A DNA stretch of 64,000 nucleotides, from contig JAHBMJ010005768.1 in assembly GCA_018398765.1 (NCBI GenBank), forward strand, positions 56,379 through 120,378. Direction: 5' to 3'. Source of the stretch: Chromera velia (Eukaryota; Sar; Chromeraceae). Of this stretch, positions 45,001 through 58,343 are shown piece by piece. Position numbers and translations under genes: made by a program. Each line of letters starts with the position of its first letter. The first letter of the stretch is position 1. The notes under the pieces are model-generated. The model had not been told where the DNA came from. It ran no database searches and was given only the letters and a program-made list of their open reading frames with translations.

Positions 45001-47704
45001 AGTTCCGAAGACCTATGAGAGGTTGTTTAAAAGATGACAAAAGAAGAAAAAATGGTGAGGGAAGAGGGAAGCTGAGGGAAAAAAAGGAAAGCGTCGAACT
45101 CGTAAGAAAAGAAGCCCAAGTCATCCCCCCCCCTCTCCATTTTCTTCTTTCTTTTGTTCTTCCTTTCATCAAAATTTTGGGTCTCCGTGGAAGAATGCAC
45201 CTGGATGTACGGCCCATCCCTTTCTGTTGATGTTCTCGATAGAAGCACACAATCATGCATACACATACAAGGAGATAGAAGCACACAAGCATGCATACAT
45301 GTACAAGGAGAAAGAAAGATCAGGTGAAGAGACGCACGGTCGCACGTCCAGTCACACCTGAACCCCCCTTCTTTTCATTCCGTCCTTCGACATGCTCCAT
45401 CTAACTTCATTTCACGACCACAAACACTCAACTTCATTGCTTGCATGCACATACGCACGCACACACACACGAACATACACAACACCCATCAAGTAAGTCA
45501 TTGATTTTTTTCAATCATTCATTGAATGGAGACTGCTTCATGAAGCCAAAAAGAAGGAAGGAAAAGAAATTTTGAAAATGCAATTTGAAAAACTTCTGTC
45601 AGCCTCTGTCTGAAATGAAAGGAAAGACAACGTGCAGTAAGCTCTGCTTTCATCCTATATTGCTCTTGTTGCTTGCGTCTTTGCTGGTAGGGCTGATCCA
45701 GCATGCACTGTCTGCGGTTCGAAGCTCTCTTCTCTTCTTTTCTGACCGTGCTCTTTTCTGTCCTCAGCTTTTCACTTTCTCCTGTTCATCTCGTCTGAGA
45801 GGCTCATTCGTTTTCTTTTCATCTGTGTTTCCTTCGAGACAATAGTGCACAAAAAAAGGAAGGAAAATCCTTCAGGAGCCGAGGAGCGAGACAAGTTTAG
45901 CATAGTAAGACGGAGAAAGCTGAAGAACGTAAACACGGACATTCTTTTGCTGTTCATGGCATGTTCTTTTTGATTTCCTGCGACTGACTGCGAGAGGCAG
46001 AGGGAGAAGGGGAGAAGACTCCGAAAAAACCTTTCCCTCTCGTCTCCTCCACCAGCATCGACTGTCGTCTCTCACAATGTTGGTTGGCATTCCTGCATGA
46101 AGTGTTTGTCCTTTCCTTCATTCAATCACTCACTTACCCACTCAACTACAGAAACCGACCGGTCTCCCTCTCCGGAGGGCATCATCATGCCCTTTCTTCT
46201 TTCGGCTCTCTCTCTCTCTCTCTGATCACTCAAGTGAAGCGACACCTCGTCGGGGGCACAAACAAAAGGGTGACGACAGTTGGAAACAAAAAGAAGACCG
46301 AGGTGACTCATCAAAAGATCAAACAAACAAAGAAAAAGGAAGGAAGGATGGAAGGAAAAGAAATACAAGGGAACGGAAAGTGTTGATATTCAAACAAGCC
46401 GTCCACATCCGCCACCCACCCACCCACGACGCTCCCAGAAAAGCAAAACAATCCCGTCCTTTCTTTCATTCACGGAGGATGCATGCATCAATTCATTCAT
46501 TCATTGATTTACAACCGGCAACCCACCCACAAGCCGATGGAGAGGATGACCATCCACAACAGCGACTACAGTTTACACACGAACAATTTACACACGAACA
46601 ATTTAAGACGACGCAGACGCAGAATCACGCACAAACCAAGGAGATAAGCACTCAAGCATGCACCAACATCCAGGAAACATACCGGCAACAAAAGAGCGAT
46701 GAAAGGAAGGAAGACAAAAGGGAACGAAAGAAAGGACATCCATCTTTGACTGCTGGCGTCTTCACGGAGGGGAAAGAAGGGGAGGAAGAAGCAAACCTCC
46801 CTCCCCTCCCGTTTCCCTATCCTGTCAGATTAATTTGCTCTCCCTCCCCTTTTCGTCCCTTTTCTGAACCAGCACAAACACAAACAAATGACCGAATGAC
46901 ATTTATTCGTCTATCAATCAATCTAGTTGAAGGGACTCTCTCTGTGTGTGTGTCTGAGGATTTCCGATTTCCGCCCTTCGGCTATTCTGTCTACTTCATT
47001 GTGTCTCGGTCCGACTTTTTTTTTTCACCTTCAAAGTTCCTCTTCTTCAGATCACCCGTGGGTGTGATTTCATTTTTTCTTTGGACCTCCCGACCTGATC
47101 TACCGTCTCGTCGACCTACACACAGGCGGCCGGGTTGGTTCACTCAGGCATCGATCTCTCTCCCTCCTCGATTGGTTCTCCCCCCCTCTCATGGATGCAG
47201 GGAGAAGAAACGCACAGCTAGGGGAAGAGTCGAAAGAAAGTCATTGCATCGCTCTCCCTTTTTGTGCATCCATCCACCCACCAATCAACCACCAATTCAG
47301 GGTAAGTACTTGCACAGACGAGCCCAACATCTCTCTTTTCTCTCCGGCTCTCACCCTCGGTCTTCGTCCGTCTGTCTGCCGAACAAACAACAACGTGCCT
47401 CGCTGGCATCCCTCTGAAAAGTCGTTGCATTTCTTTTTAAAGACGCAAAGTTCCCACCTACCCCTACCACGTCCCTCGTCCCACCCTTCCCCCTCCCCTC
47501 TGTACTTCTGCTCCCTCGCACACATCCCTCCACTGTCTCCCTATTTCAACATTCGTTCTCATTCCCCCTCTGCTTCCCCGCAGTCAGTCCACCCTCCCCC
47601 CTCATGCAGGACCACCCTCACGATGCAGTCAAGAAGACGCTTCAAAATATTCTTGCCTGCATGCACGAGGCTCTTTCTTCCTTTCTGCTCTCTTCCTTAG
47701 GAGC
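42027..47704. other. Gene-poor spacer between convergent genes
   Basis: 42180-43800 is AT-rich with short tandem motifs (ATC repeats at about 42384, GCATA at about 42784), typical of decayed transposon sequence, but no element ends were found. 43850-47700 is purine-rich, low-complexity sequence on the plus strand (AG, AAAG and CACA tracts) with small tandem duplications (for example ATAGAAGCACACAA at about 45240/45276, and TTTACACACGAACAA twice at about 46571). It probably holds the 3' flank of the calcium pump. A 345-codon plus-strand frame at 46380-47417 has repeat-like composition and is not called. Confidence 0.4.
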
Positions 47705-48045
47705 CTACAATCGCCCACTGTTCACAGTCCGAAGAGCCCCACTCCCGTGAGATCGGAGCGCCGCGTTCCCCCCCCTTCCCTCCCCAGACTGCGACAGAGA
47801 GCTCATGCGCCGCACGAGCCTCTCAGTAGACGTGTACCCTCTGAGGACTTCAGACAACGTCGGGGGAACGGTGGCTGGGTCCACCTCCTTCTTCCCTGTG
47901 GAGGGGAAGAGAGACGCCGGCAGGAGGTGCAGCAGGAACTGCCAGACCAACACACCAGCCCCCAAGGCAATGCAGATACCCCACTGGGCGGCCGTCAGAC
48001 CCTGTACGCATATGTACGCACGCGTGGACGTCATGAGAGGGAATG

Positions 48046-48126
<81 letters not shown>

Positions 48127-49315
48127 GGAGGGAAGGAGGGAGGGAGAGAGAGAGAGGGAGAACAACAAGAAGCACGCAAGAGAAAGAAAAAGAGAGCAGC
48201 TGGACAAACAAATAGATAGGGACAAACGGAAAACGCGCTACAAGAGTCCTTTCTCCCTTTTTTTATTCAAACACTCACCACGGCAAGTAGAAAAGCAGAC
48301 AAAAGAGAAGCCAACAGGAGAAGACAATACAAAAAAAAGCGAAGACAAACCAACCGACCAACCGACCGACCCCATAGGAGCAGTTGAGGAACCTGAAGGA
48401 GAACTGAACGATGATTGCCTGCATCCCCGAGACCCCTACGAAAACGTACATCCAGTACGGGTTCCTCAGAACGCCCTTGAAGACGTTCCACTCTCCATGG
48501 ATCTTCCGTGCGTTCACCAAATTGAACACTTGCATGAACACGAACGTGTTGAAGAGAACCGTCATGTGCCGGGATGGCCCGACGAGCTGCATTCATTCAT
48601 TCATTCATTCATCCATTCAAAAAAGAGAGACAGAGAGAGACGGGATGGCCCAACAAAAAAGAGAGAGAGACAGAGAGAGACAGGGGGTGCCGAAGAAACT
48701 GCAAATGCAAGAAAAGGAGAAAACAAAATGTCATGCGGATAGGATTGTGCCATCTTTGGGCGATTGGAATGAAAAACAAAAGGAGGAATTTCCTTCGTTT
48801 GATTTTTTTGTTCTCGATTCATGCCCTGTGGTCAGAAAGCGAAAAGGGAAAAAATGGCCTTGAAACACTAAAAAAAATCCTGGGGGGAAAGTTATAGCAC
48901 TCTGCTGTCACGAAACTTTGTCTTTCGACATGAAATGCTCCATGAAATTCAAAATCGTATCTGACTTTGGCACAAAAATAGACTTACAGATTCCAAAACT
49001 CGGTACTCGCTCCGGTCCGAGAAGTAGGCGAAGTCTCTCCCAGACCGCACGAACTCTCTTCCATTTCCATACTCAGAAAACACAGCGCGACAGAGATCTG
49101 TGGTTCCGAAGTTTTCCACCATGACCTCCTGCAGTTCTGCTAACCGATTTGGATCCGTTATGCGGTCGTTGATAAAGTGGTCACACGCGTTCGGATCCTC
49201 CGGGATCCACATCTCGCCTGTCGTCACGATCACCATTGTCACCCCCATCTGGTACAGCGCCTGTCCAAGAATATTCCTCCACATGATCTGCCGAGACAAT
49301 GTTCCGCCACGCGCG

Positions 49316-49357
<42 letters not shown>

Positions 49358-49787
49358 GGTGGGGGGAGGGGGGAAGAAAAGAAAGAAAAGAGATAATTTG
49401 AGAATCAGCGAAGGAGATTGTACATGATTTGAAAATTGTATGAAGAAACGGGGGGGGAAATTCAATCCATGCATTATGGATCCATATTTATGGGTATGTA
49501 TGTATGTATCTATGTATGTGTGTAATAAAAATAGACAGATAAATATAAGAAAGGAAAGTACAAGAGAGAGCGGAAAAAGGGAGGAAAAGGAAGACACACA
49601 AAAGGAGAGAAAACACACCCGCCCAACCTACAAAGACGAAAAAGGAAACCAACCCCCCCCCCCCCTCTCACGCCTCACCCTTGAAATCAGGAATTCGTCC
49701 CTCGCGTGCGGCGCCCTGAGGAGGAGGTCGTCTGTTGGGTTCTCAGATGCGAGGGCCAGAGATCCGAGCGTGTCCTGAAAGCACACA

Positions 49788-49847
<60 letters not shown>

Positions 49848-52800
49848 AGCATGTGGTTCTACGGACAGTTTACCGACAAAGTTTTGAAGGGAAAAAAGTT
49901 TTACAGTATCCTCACGCAAGGAACCATACGTGTGCTGTCCTGAAAGACACAGGATAAGGAACACGGAAAAGCAAACACAACACACGGAGGAAAACTAGGA
50001 GGCGCTTCCTTAGTTTTTCACGTGAAGGTGTCCTCGAGTGAGCGAAGGAAACAGAAACCGTGGAATGGCCCTCACAAATCCTTCCTTCAATCTTTGAAAG
50101 AAACGGGTAGTGCACTCATTGAGCCACTCAGCATGAGACCGTTTGACTCACTGACTCACCATGATCAAATTGAGCCACAGGAGATGTGTTGCCGTCAAAG
50201 GAGCAGACCGCAAAACAAGCGCTGCAGTGGGATGCGGACAGAGAGAGGTAGACAAATAAATGTACAGAAGACAGTGTTTCTCGCTACAAGGATGCATCAT
50301 CACACGTTCCACAAAACGTGCGTCAGCTCGGTGAGTCGCGTCCTGAAAAACTTCCCGTAGTTTGCCATGTTTCGTTGCGTTGCTTTGCTCTCGCTTGTAC
50401 TTGTGTTGACTTTCTTCTTTCCTTTTCGCCTGTCTGAAAGAGGGAAGGCGACGGAGAACAGAGCGAACTCTTCAACACCTCCCATCCCTTCCACCAAATC
50501 CAATCTACTCTCCCACCCCGCACGCAACTCACTCACCTGCGATGAATGCAGTGAGCACAGCGACTACGTTGACTGTCATCTGGAATTGGAGGAATCGCCT
50601 CACGTTGTCGTAAGTCGACCTCCCGTACTTGATCGCCACAATCACAGAGGAGAAATTGTCGTCCAGCAACACGATGTCCGCAGCCTCCTTGGCAACGTCC
50701 TTGCCCGCAATGCCCATCGCGAAACCGACGTCTGGGGAAAATTTATGCAGGGACACATGTGCATTTTCATATTTTTGTATTCTACCGGCACATGCATTTC
50801 TCATTTCTTTTGCTTTTGCAGTGGCACAGAAAGTGAAAGCACGATCAACCCTCTCCCTCTNNNNNNNNNNNNNNNNNNNNNNNNNNNNNNNNNNNNNNNN
50901 NNNNNNNNNNNNNNNNNNNNNNNNNNNNNNNNNNNNNNNNNNNNNNNNNNNNNNNNNNNNNNNNNNNNNNNNNNNNNNNNNNNNNNNNNNNNNNNNNNNN
51001 NNNNNNNNNNNNNNNNNNNNNNNNNNNNNNNNNNNNNNNNNNNNNNNNNNNNNNNNNNNNNNNNNNNNNNNNNNNNNNNNNNNNNNNNNNNNNNNNNNNN
51101 NNNNNNNNNNNNNNNNNNNNNNNNNNNNNNNNNNNNNNNNNNNNNNNNNNNNNNNNNNNNNNNNNNNNNNNNNNNNNNNNNNNNNNNNNNNNNNNNNNNN
51201 NCCCCCCCCCTCTCTCTCTCTCCGTCCGTCTCTCTCTCTCCCTCTCCCCCCCCCTCTCCCTCTCCCTGTGTGTGTGTGTGTGTGTGTGTGTGTTGATAGA
51301 AGGAACTGATACTGACGCACGCAACGGTGCCCTCCGTCTCCTTCTCCCTTCTCGCTCAAAAGTCCGACTCTCCCACACACCTTTTCCATTTTTTTGAGTC
51401 GAAAGCTTTGGAGGATGCACACACGCACGCACACAGCGACACGGACGTTTTTCCCTTTGATCCAAAGCTCTCCCTTTACTGATTCCCTTTTTGTATGGAT
51501 ACAACACCGATGCCCCCCCACCATCACTGACCTGCTTTCTTGAGTGCTGGAGCGTCGTTTGTGCCGTCACCCGTCACGGCGACCACCTTCCCCTCCTGCT
51601 TCAGCCCCGTCACCAACGCATACTTGTCGCTGGGTTGGGACCGTGCCAGCACCTGCAGGCACAGAGACAAAGAAGAAACAAACGCGTGTCTTCGGTGCGC
51701 AAGTTCACACAAAAAAGGAGGAAGCAATGAAGTCTTTCAGAGAAAGATAATCAGGCAGGCAGATAATCAGAGAGTAGCAGAGATTTCCTCTCTCCGCTTT
51801 TCACGATCTGAACCTCCGATTCCCTCCCTCCCCTTCTGACCGACCAACCAACCGACGGACTGACCTGCAGGTGTGGCATGATCTTCCGAAAGTTCTCGGG
51901 GTTTCCTATCACGTCCTCACGCACAGGCTCCTGCAAGGAAGGAAGGAACAAGAAATTCGAATCAGGAAGTCCCAGATGGATGTGGAGGTCGGGAAACGGT
52001 GTGAGTTTTCATCGGAGCATCGAGAGAGAGGGCAGAGGGAAGCAAACTGAAAGGATCCTCAGAGGCTTTCTTTTCTGTCTTCTCCTTTCCTTCCAGGGAG
52101 GGAGAAGAGCATGAATTCTTCCCCTTTTCCTGTGCTGTCTTGTCTTGTTTTTCTTCAACCAACTCACTAACTCATTGACTGACTGACATTGCTCTTCGAC
52201 TGTGCCTTCTCAGCTTCATCAGCCGGACATGCACACGTCTCCGTCCTGCACTTCTTGCAGATGACACCTCCAACCAGCTTGTAGAAATCCTTTCCCAAAA
52301 GAGCAATCCCGCCCTTGTCGTCCGTCAGGATCTTGCACTGCCTCGCGATCTGCTTGGCAGTCTCGATGTTGTCACCTGTGACCATCCGAACGTTCACGCC
52401 AGCCTTGTGGCATGTCGCGACTGCTGTCGGCACCTCATCTCTCACCGGGTCCCTGCAGCGGCAGAGCGCATCACACACACAAAATCCTGTGCGTGCGTAC
52501 AGAGGACCGAAAAAGCGCAGGAAGGAGCCCATCCTTCGCAAAGTCTCTGCGTGGGGCGAACACTTTCCTGAAACCTCAGTTTCACTTCTTCATTCATCGA
52601 TATGCATTCATTAGCACACACAGATCCATATGGAGAGAGGCCTCTTGCCCCCCCTCCCTCTCCCTACTTCGTTTTTTCACTCCAATCCAAGGAGACGACC
52701 CGTCCGACCCCCCTCCCGTCCACCCACACACCTGATTCCGGTAATTGCAAGCAGAGTCATCTCTGCCTCCATCGGGAACAGGCCTCCACCCGCAGATGCC

Positions 52801-53183
52801 TCTCCCTCTCGCTGCACACACGGAACGGGACGGGACGAGAAGAAACATAGAGAGACAAACCCCGAGCGATCGATCAGTCAGGAAAGTGAACAAGGAAAGG
52901 CAGGGAAAAGATTTTGTGTTGAAAGATCCACACTCAGCCAGAAAGAGAAAAATGCCCACCCCCACACGAACCACTCTGAAGTCACACCATGATCTGAAGA
53001 GAAGGCTTTGAGGCTTTCTGGTCTAACTATGGGAGGCGCTCACGTATGCATGCAAGTTTCCATGTCTAACAGGGTTGTCCGACGCCAAAGTCGTGGTATG
53101 GAGGGCTATCACGATAAACCGTTCGATTCAATCGTATACTAATGGAAGTCATTCACGATCTGCATTGCAAAAGGAAGGAAGGA

Positions 53184-53219
<36 letters not shown>

Positions 53220-56200
53220 AAAGAGAGCTCTCACCTCCTCGTTCCACCCCGGCACATCTGCTTCGTTGAAGTCCCTGTAGCACAGGCAGATAGTCCGAAG
53301 ACCCTCCTTGGCCATCTTCGCAATCACGTCCCGGTCTGCCTTCTCGATCTCATGGGGCTGCATCCTGCAAGCAGAAGCAGCTTGCACACAAAGTCGACTA
53401 GTCAGCCGGGGTTTCCATTGAATGGAAGGGAAAGATCAGCAATCTGCTGCACGAAAATAAACGAGGTTGAACGATCATCAAAGTAGTCCGATGAAAGTAT
53501 GGTGACGGACTACACGGGCGGCCCTTTCTTGCGCAGTAAGGAAAAGAGAGAAAATGAGGAAGCGCAAGCTTTTTCTAGCTACGTTTTCGAAAGTGAAGGG
53601 TTGTGTGTGTGACGTGCCGCGTCGCATTGTATTCTTGTACTCTCACTGACTGACTTTGTGATGGTCCCTTGCGGTGTGATTTTGGAAGTACAAAGCCGAA
53701 GGACCTTCTCTGCCGCTCCCTTGGTGAGGACACGCAGGTTTCGCCCCCCCGGAGCCCCCCCTCCCTTTTCTTGTTCAACATCCGGATTCAGGATGACGGT
53801 GCTCATCATCTTCCTCTCAGAGGAGAATTGGGCCTCGAACACGACGTCGCCCCGGAACTCTTGTCGGACCTTGTCGTAGTCGGCCCCCAAATTATTTACA
53901 AATTCCAACAGTGCACACTCGGTTGGGTTGCCATTCGGGACCGTCTCCTGATTTTTGGTTCAAGGGGGAGGAGAAGAGAAATGGTCGGATTTGGATGAGG
54001 AACTCTCTTTGTTGTTTGCTCAATTTGATATTTCGTGCGTTCTTTGTGTGTGTGTTTCTGTGTTTCTTTCGTTCTGATGTTAGCCTGATTTCTTCAGTCG
54101 CGTTCGTTTCGTTGCGTGTCATTTCTTCTGTGTAGTCGTCTCCTGGATTCTTCGCCACCCTCCCCTCTCCCACTCCCACCCACCCGCTTTTTCCTTTTTC
54201 TTTCCCCTGATGGACATGACATACGCTACGCGGCCATCCTTCCTTCTCCATTTTGTCTCTCTCTCATGGGGGTCCATTTTGTATCAACGTGCACACATTC
54301 AAGAGAAGATACGAATGCCCAGCCTGCCTGCCTGCCTGCCTGCCTGACCGTTGCCATCTGGTCCTGCTTGCCCAAAATGGCGACTTCCTTCGTTGTGAGG
54401 TAGGCGGTGGAATTGACGGACGCGTTGAGGACACAAAATTGGCCGTAGGGGGAGGCGGGGAGGAGAGCAGCCCCCCCGGGAGAAATGGGGGGGATGCGCC
54501 TCGATTCCTGCCGCCTTGAGGTGCCGGTATCTCCCCTGTGCATTCCATCAAATTTGTTTGTTTGTATGTTCATTTGTCTTGGCAGAAGGTGTCGACATCG
54601 GCATCTCCGCGACTGAATCTCAAGTACTTGCCTTGCGTCTCCTCCCCCTCCCTTCCCAAAAGTCAATTGATAAAAAAGTGAATCGAACCAGTCCAAAGGC
54701 ACGGAGACGCGCAGGACGGCAGAAAGGAAGGACGAAGAGCGAGCAAAACAACTCATGGGAATAAACAATTCAGAAAGGAAGAGAAGAGGACAGAAGCAGA
54801 GGAGGGTAGAGGTCTGATCCAATCGGATTGTCTAACCTTCTCACTCACGGTCTAAACTCCAAGATGGAAATCGAGAGAAGAAAAAGCTGACTGACACATG
54901 TGGCGCGTTGGGGGGTCTCGCGCTCCCATTCACGTTTGTTGCTCCGCCGGTTCCCCCCCCGTCTGCGAGGGAGACGGACACAGCGAGCCCTTCAGGTTCT
55001 TGTCCCTCTGCCTCGTGTTCTGCCCCCTCTTCTATCGGTCCGACCCCCCCGACTGCCTGCGGGTCAACTGGCGGCTTCGTGGTTGCCCACTCGGTGAACT
55101 TGGAACCGTTCCAGAGTGCCTGCAGAGAGAGGAGTCAGTCAGTCAGTCAGAAAAAAAAAAAGAACAAGCAAGCGAAGTGCTCGAACAGAACTGTAGTCTT
55201 TTTGTGAACTTGGCGCCATTTCATTCCAAAGAGCTTTAACTGAGACGAATGGACCCCTCAGCCGATGCGCACACTGACAGCAAGTTAGCAACCACAGGTG
55301 GCTTAGAAAAACGCTGGACGGCATGAAATATACACAGCAGCAGCTTTCCATTGAGTCCCACAACTCGAGTTCTTCCACCATTCCTCCGACTTCGTCCTCA
55401 CCATTCCTCCGACTTCGTCCTCGTCACAGACAGACAAACGACGAGTCCGGCCTCCCTTCTCACCTGCACGGTCATTCTGTTCTTTGTGAGGGTTCCTGTC
55501 TTATCCGAGCAGATCTCATCGGCACCTCCCATGGTCTCGCATGCTTGGAGCTTTCGGACCTGCATTTATTTTCATATTCTTTATTCTGTATGAAAATAAA
55601 TGCTTGGAGCTTTCGGACCTGCAGTCGGTCGAGAGTGCCGTTGCTTGCAATCATGATGTCACTTCATTCACTCTGTCTCACCACGAAGGAGTTGTGTTGT
55701 CATCGCATCACCAACGGGAAGGAAGGGGAAGTGAGAGAAACGGGGTCTGCGTTCAAGGTATCAGATGCATAGACACAACCCTCAAGAGCGCACCCAGCGA
55801 CATCTCCACAATCGACCATGCACAGAATCCATCCCGACATACGAACACCCCCCCTTACTGACTGACTGACTGACCCAGCACTGCTCCGCGTACATCTTTT
55901 TGATGGAGAACAGCAGGGAGATCATCACCGCAAGGGGGAGACCTTCAGGGACGGCAACAACGACCACCGTCACCTGAAAGCACAAAAGAAAAGCCACAAG
56001 CGCAGCCGTAAAAGGAGGGGACTCCAGCACTTTTTGACAATCAATGGAGACCGTATTCTGCACTTTTTTTCTTTCGGACAGCAAGAAAGGATCGAAAACT
56101 CATTGACAAGAGAGGTGAAAAATAAGGAAAGAACATCATCGGTTGAAACCCTGAAGGAAAGGAAAGCAAAGGAAAGGAAAGCGACGAAAGACCAAGAAAG

Positions 56201-56247
56201 GACACAGGTGAGACCGAAAAAGATCGACCGGCCTACGCCTACACACA

Positions 56248-56292
<45 letters not shown>

Positions 56293-57213
56293 TTGGCAAG
56301 CTCACCATGAGAGTGAGGAAGCGAACGTGTTCAATTCCGATTTCTCCGGGTGCAGGTCTCTTGCTCTCCTCCTGGGTTGCCCAGACGGACCTGATGATAC
56401 ACCGATAGGTGAGATCAGAGACACACAGACAGACTCTCTTCTTCTTCTCATACACAAAGAGGCTACTTGGTTTCTTGCTGTTGTCGTTCCGATAGACAGA
56501 CAGAAAGACACCTTGTTTGGTAGAACTATGCGTACTCTTTTTATCATTCTTGTTTTTGGGCGAGCCCGTATCATTCTCTGTTGGATGCCCAGAACGACCG
56601 CGCTGATGAAAGAAAATGCACAACCAACATGGTGCATGTCTACATCCATTTGTTCCTTCTGTATGCTCCTGTGGCATGATAGATAAGTCGATTGTTGTTT
56701 CCGCCTTGGGTTGTCTGCCTAGCTTCGGCGACTGACCAGTAGGAGATGAAGAGCGCGAGGAATGTGAGGGCGGCAGCGATCAATCCTGCAATTCCAATCT
56801 GCCTCGCGAGGTGCTCCAGTTTTCTCTGCAGGGGGGTGGGCTCCTCTTTCTGCTGGAGCTTCGAGTAGAGCTCTCCCAGCTGCATTCATTAAATCATTCA
56901 GTCAGTCAGTCAGTCAGTCATCAGTCAGTAAGTCTGTCTGTCAATTTTTCAGCCAGCCGTTCGTTTGGGTTTATGAAAAACGTACATGAGAGAGAGCGGG
57001 GGGGGAGCGCAAGAAAAGAAACAGAGGAAGAAAGGAAGAGGGAAAGACAGACACACAGACACGTAGCCAGACTGCGGAAAATAATTCGATGCAGCACATC
57101 AGTGCTCCTTTTCTCAATGACGCTGCGAGAATAGGAGCGGAGAGGAATGAAAAGAGCTGACAGAGAAGGTAACCAAACCCCTGAAGAACCACACAGCAAG
57201 AGAAAAAACAGAC

Positions 57214-57252
<39 letters not shown>

Positions 57253-58311
57253 GAATGGAAGAAAGACAAGGACGGAGGGAGGGTTGACGGAGACGACAAT
57301 TGATTGAGGAAAGCAGAGCGAGAGCAAGAGAGACAGACGCACGTGCACACCAACGAACCTGAGAGTTTGTCCCCACAGCCAGCACCAGAACGTTTCCCGA
57401 CCCCCCCTTCACCTCTGTGCCGGAAAGGACCACAGGGGAATCCATCACGTGATGTCTGTTCTCGTCAGTGGCTGCCTCCAGTTTCGCCACGCGGGTGGGG
57501 TCCGTCGTCTGGCGCAGGCACTCCTCGACGGAGTTCTTCACCACGTTCACCGTCTCGCCTGTGCATTGATACATACGTACATAGATGCATACAAATGGAT
57601 ACATGCTTCCATCGCATCATGCACAGAGAGGCATACAGAACGACATGAATAGAGTGACGATTGTTTGTATGCATCCAATGTTTTGCCTGACAAGCTGTGA
57701 TTCCTTCAGACGACTTCTCTGCCACCAGTGCCTCTCTCGTCTGACAGAGAGAAACAACAGGAATCACCAAACAAACAAATGGAGTGGCTGCGTAGAAACC
57801 AATTCAGAAGGTCCCCCCTCCCTTTCGTCTGTCCTTCCAGAACGGACAACACATAGGGAGGGTGCGTTCGCGTCATCAGTCTTGATCAGCCCAAAGGAAA
57901 CGAAGGAAGAAGCCGAATCCGCGAAGCCAAATTCAATGAAGACGTCTTATGAACTCTCTTCTACCACAGTTCCGTTGGATACAAAGGACAGCGGACGGCG
58001 GCAGCCTCCTTCGAGCACGTTGAGAGAGGCAACGGGAGTCCATTCAAAGATCGAATTTGGGCGTTGAGTCACGATGGCTGGAGTCACGATATCGCCGTCG
58101 AGGAAAAGAAGAGGAAAGGAAAGGAGACTTTGATGCACTGATCGTAGCGAGGGGGCTGAGGGAGGAGAGACAGACAAAAGCCGAAGCTCAACAGAGACTC
58201 CGAATCTTGCATGCATTGATTGAATGTACATACATACATACACATACCGAATCTTGCATGCATTGATTGAATGTACATACATACATACATATACCACACA
58301 CAGACTACTGA

Positions 58312-58343
<32 letters not shown>

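Noticed and set aside
46380-47417. 345-codon plus-strand frame with ATG-like start
   Set aside because: Composition follows low-complexity CA/GA-rich DNA, no family motif is visible, and it lies antisense to the 3' flank of the calcium pump.
50306-50342. Candidate calcium-pump exon giving LTHVLWN before M6
   Set aside because: It needs a non-preferred donor and lacks the M6 lead-in; the exon at 50221-50160 gives [15 protein letters not shown] in perfect phase.
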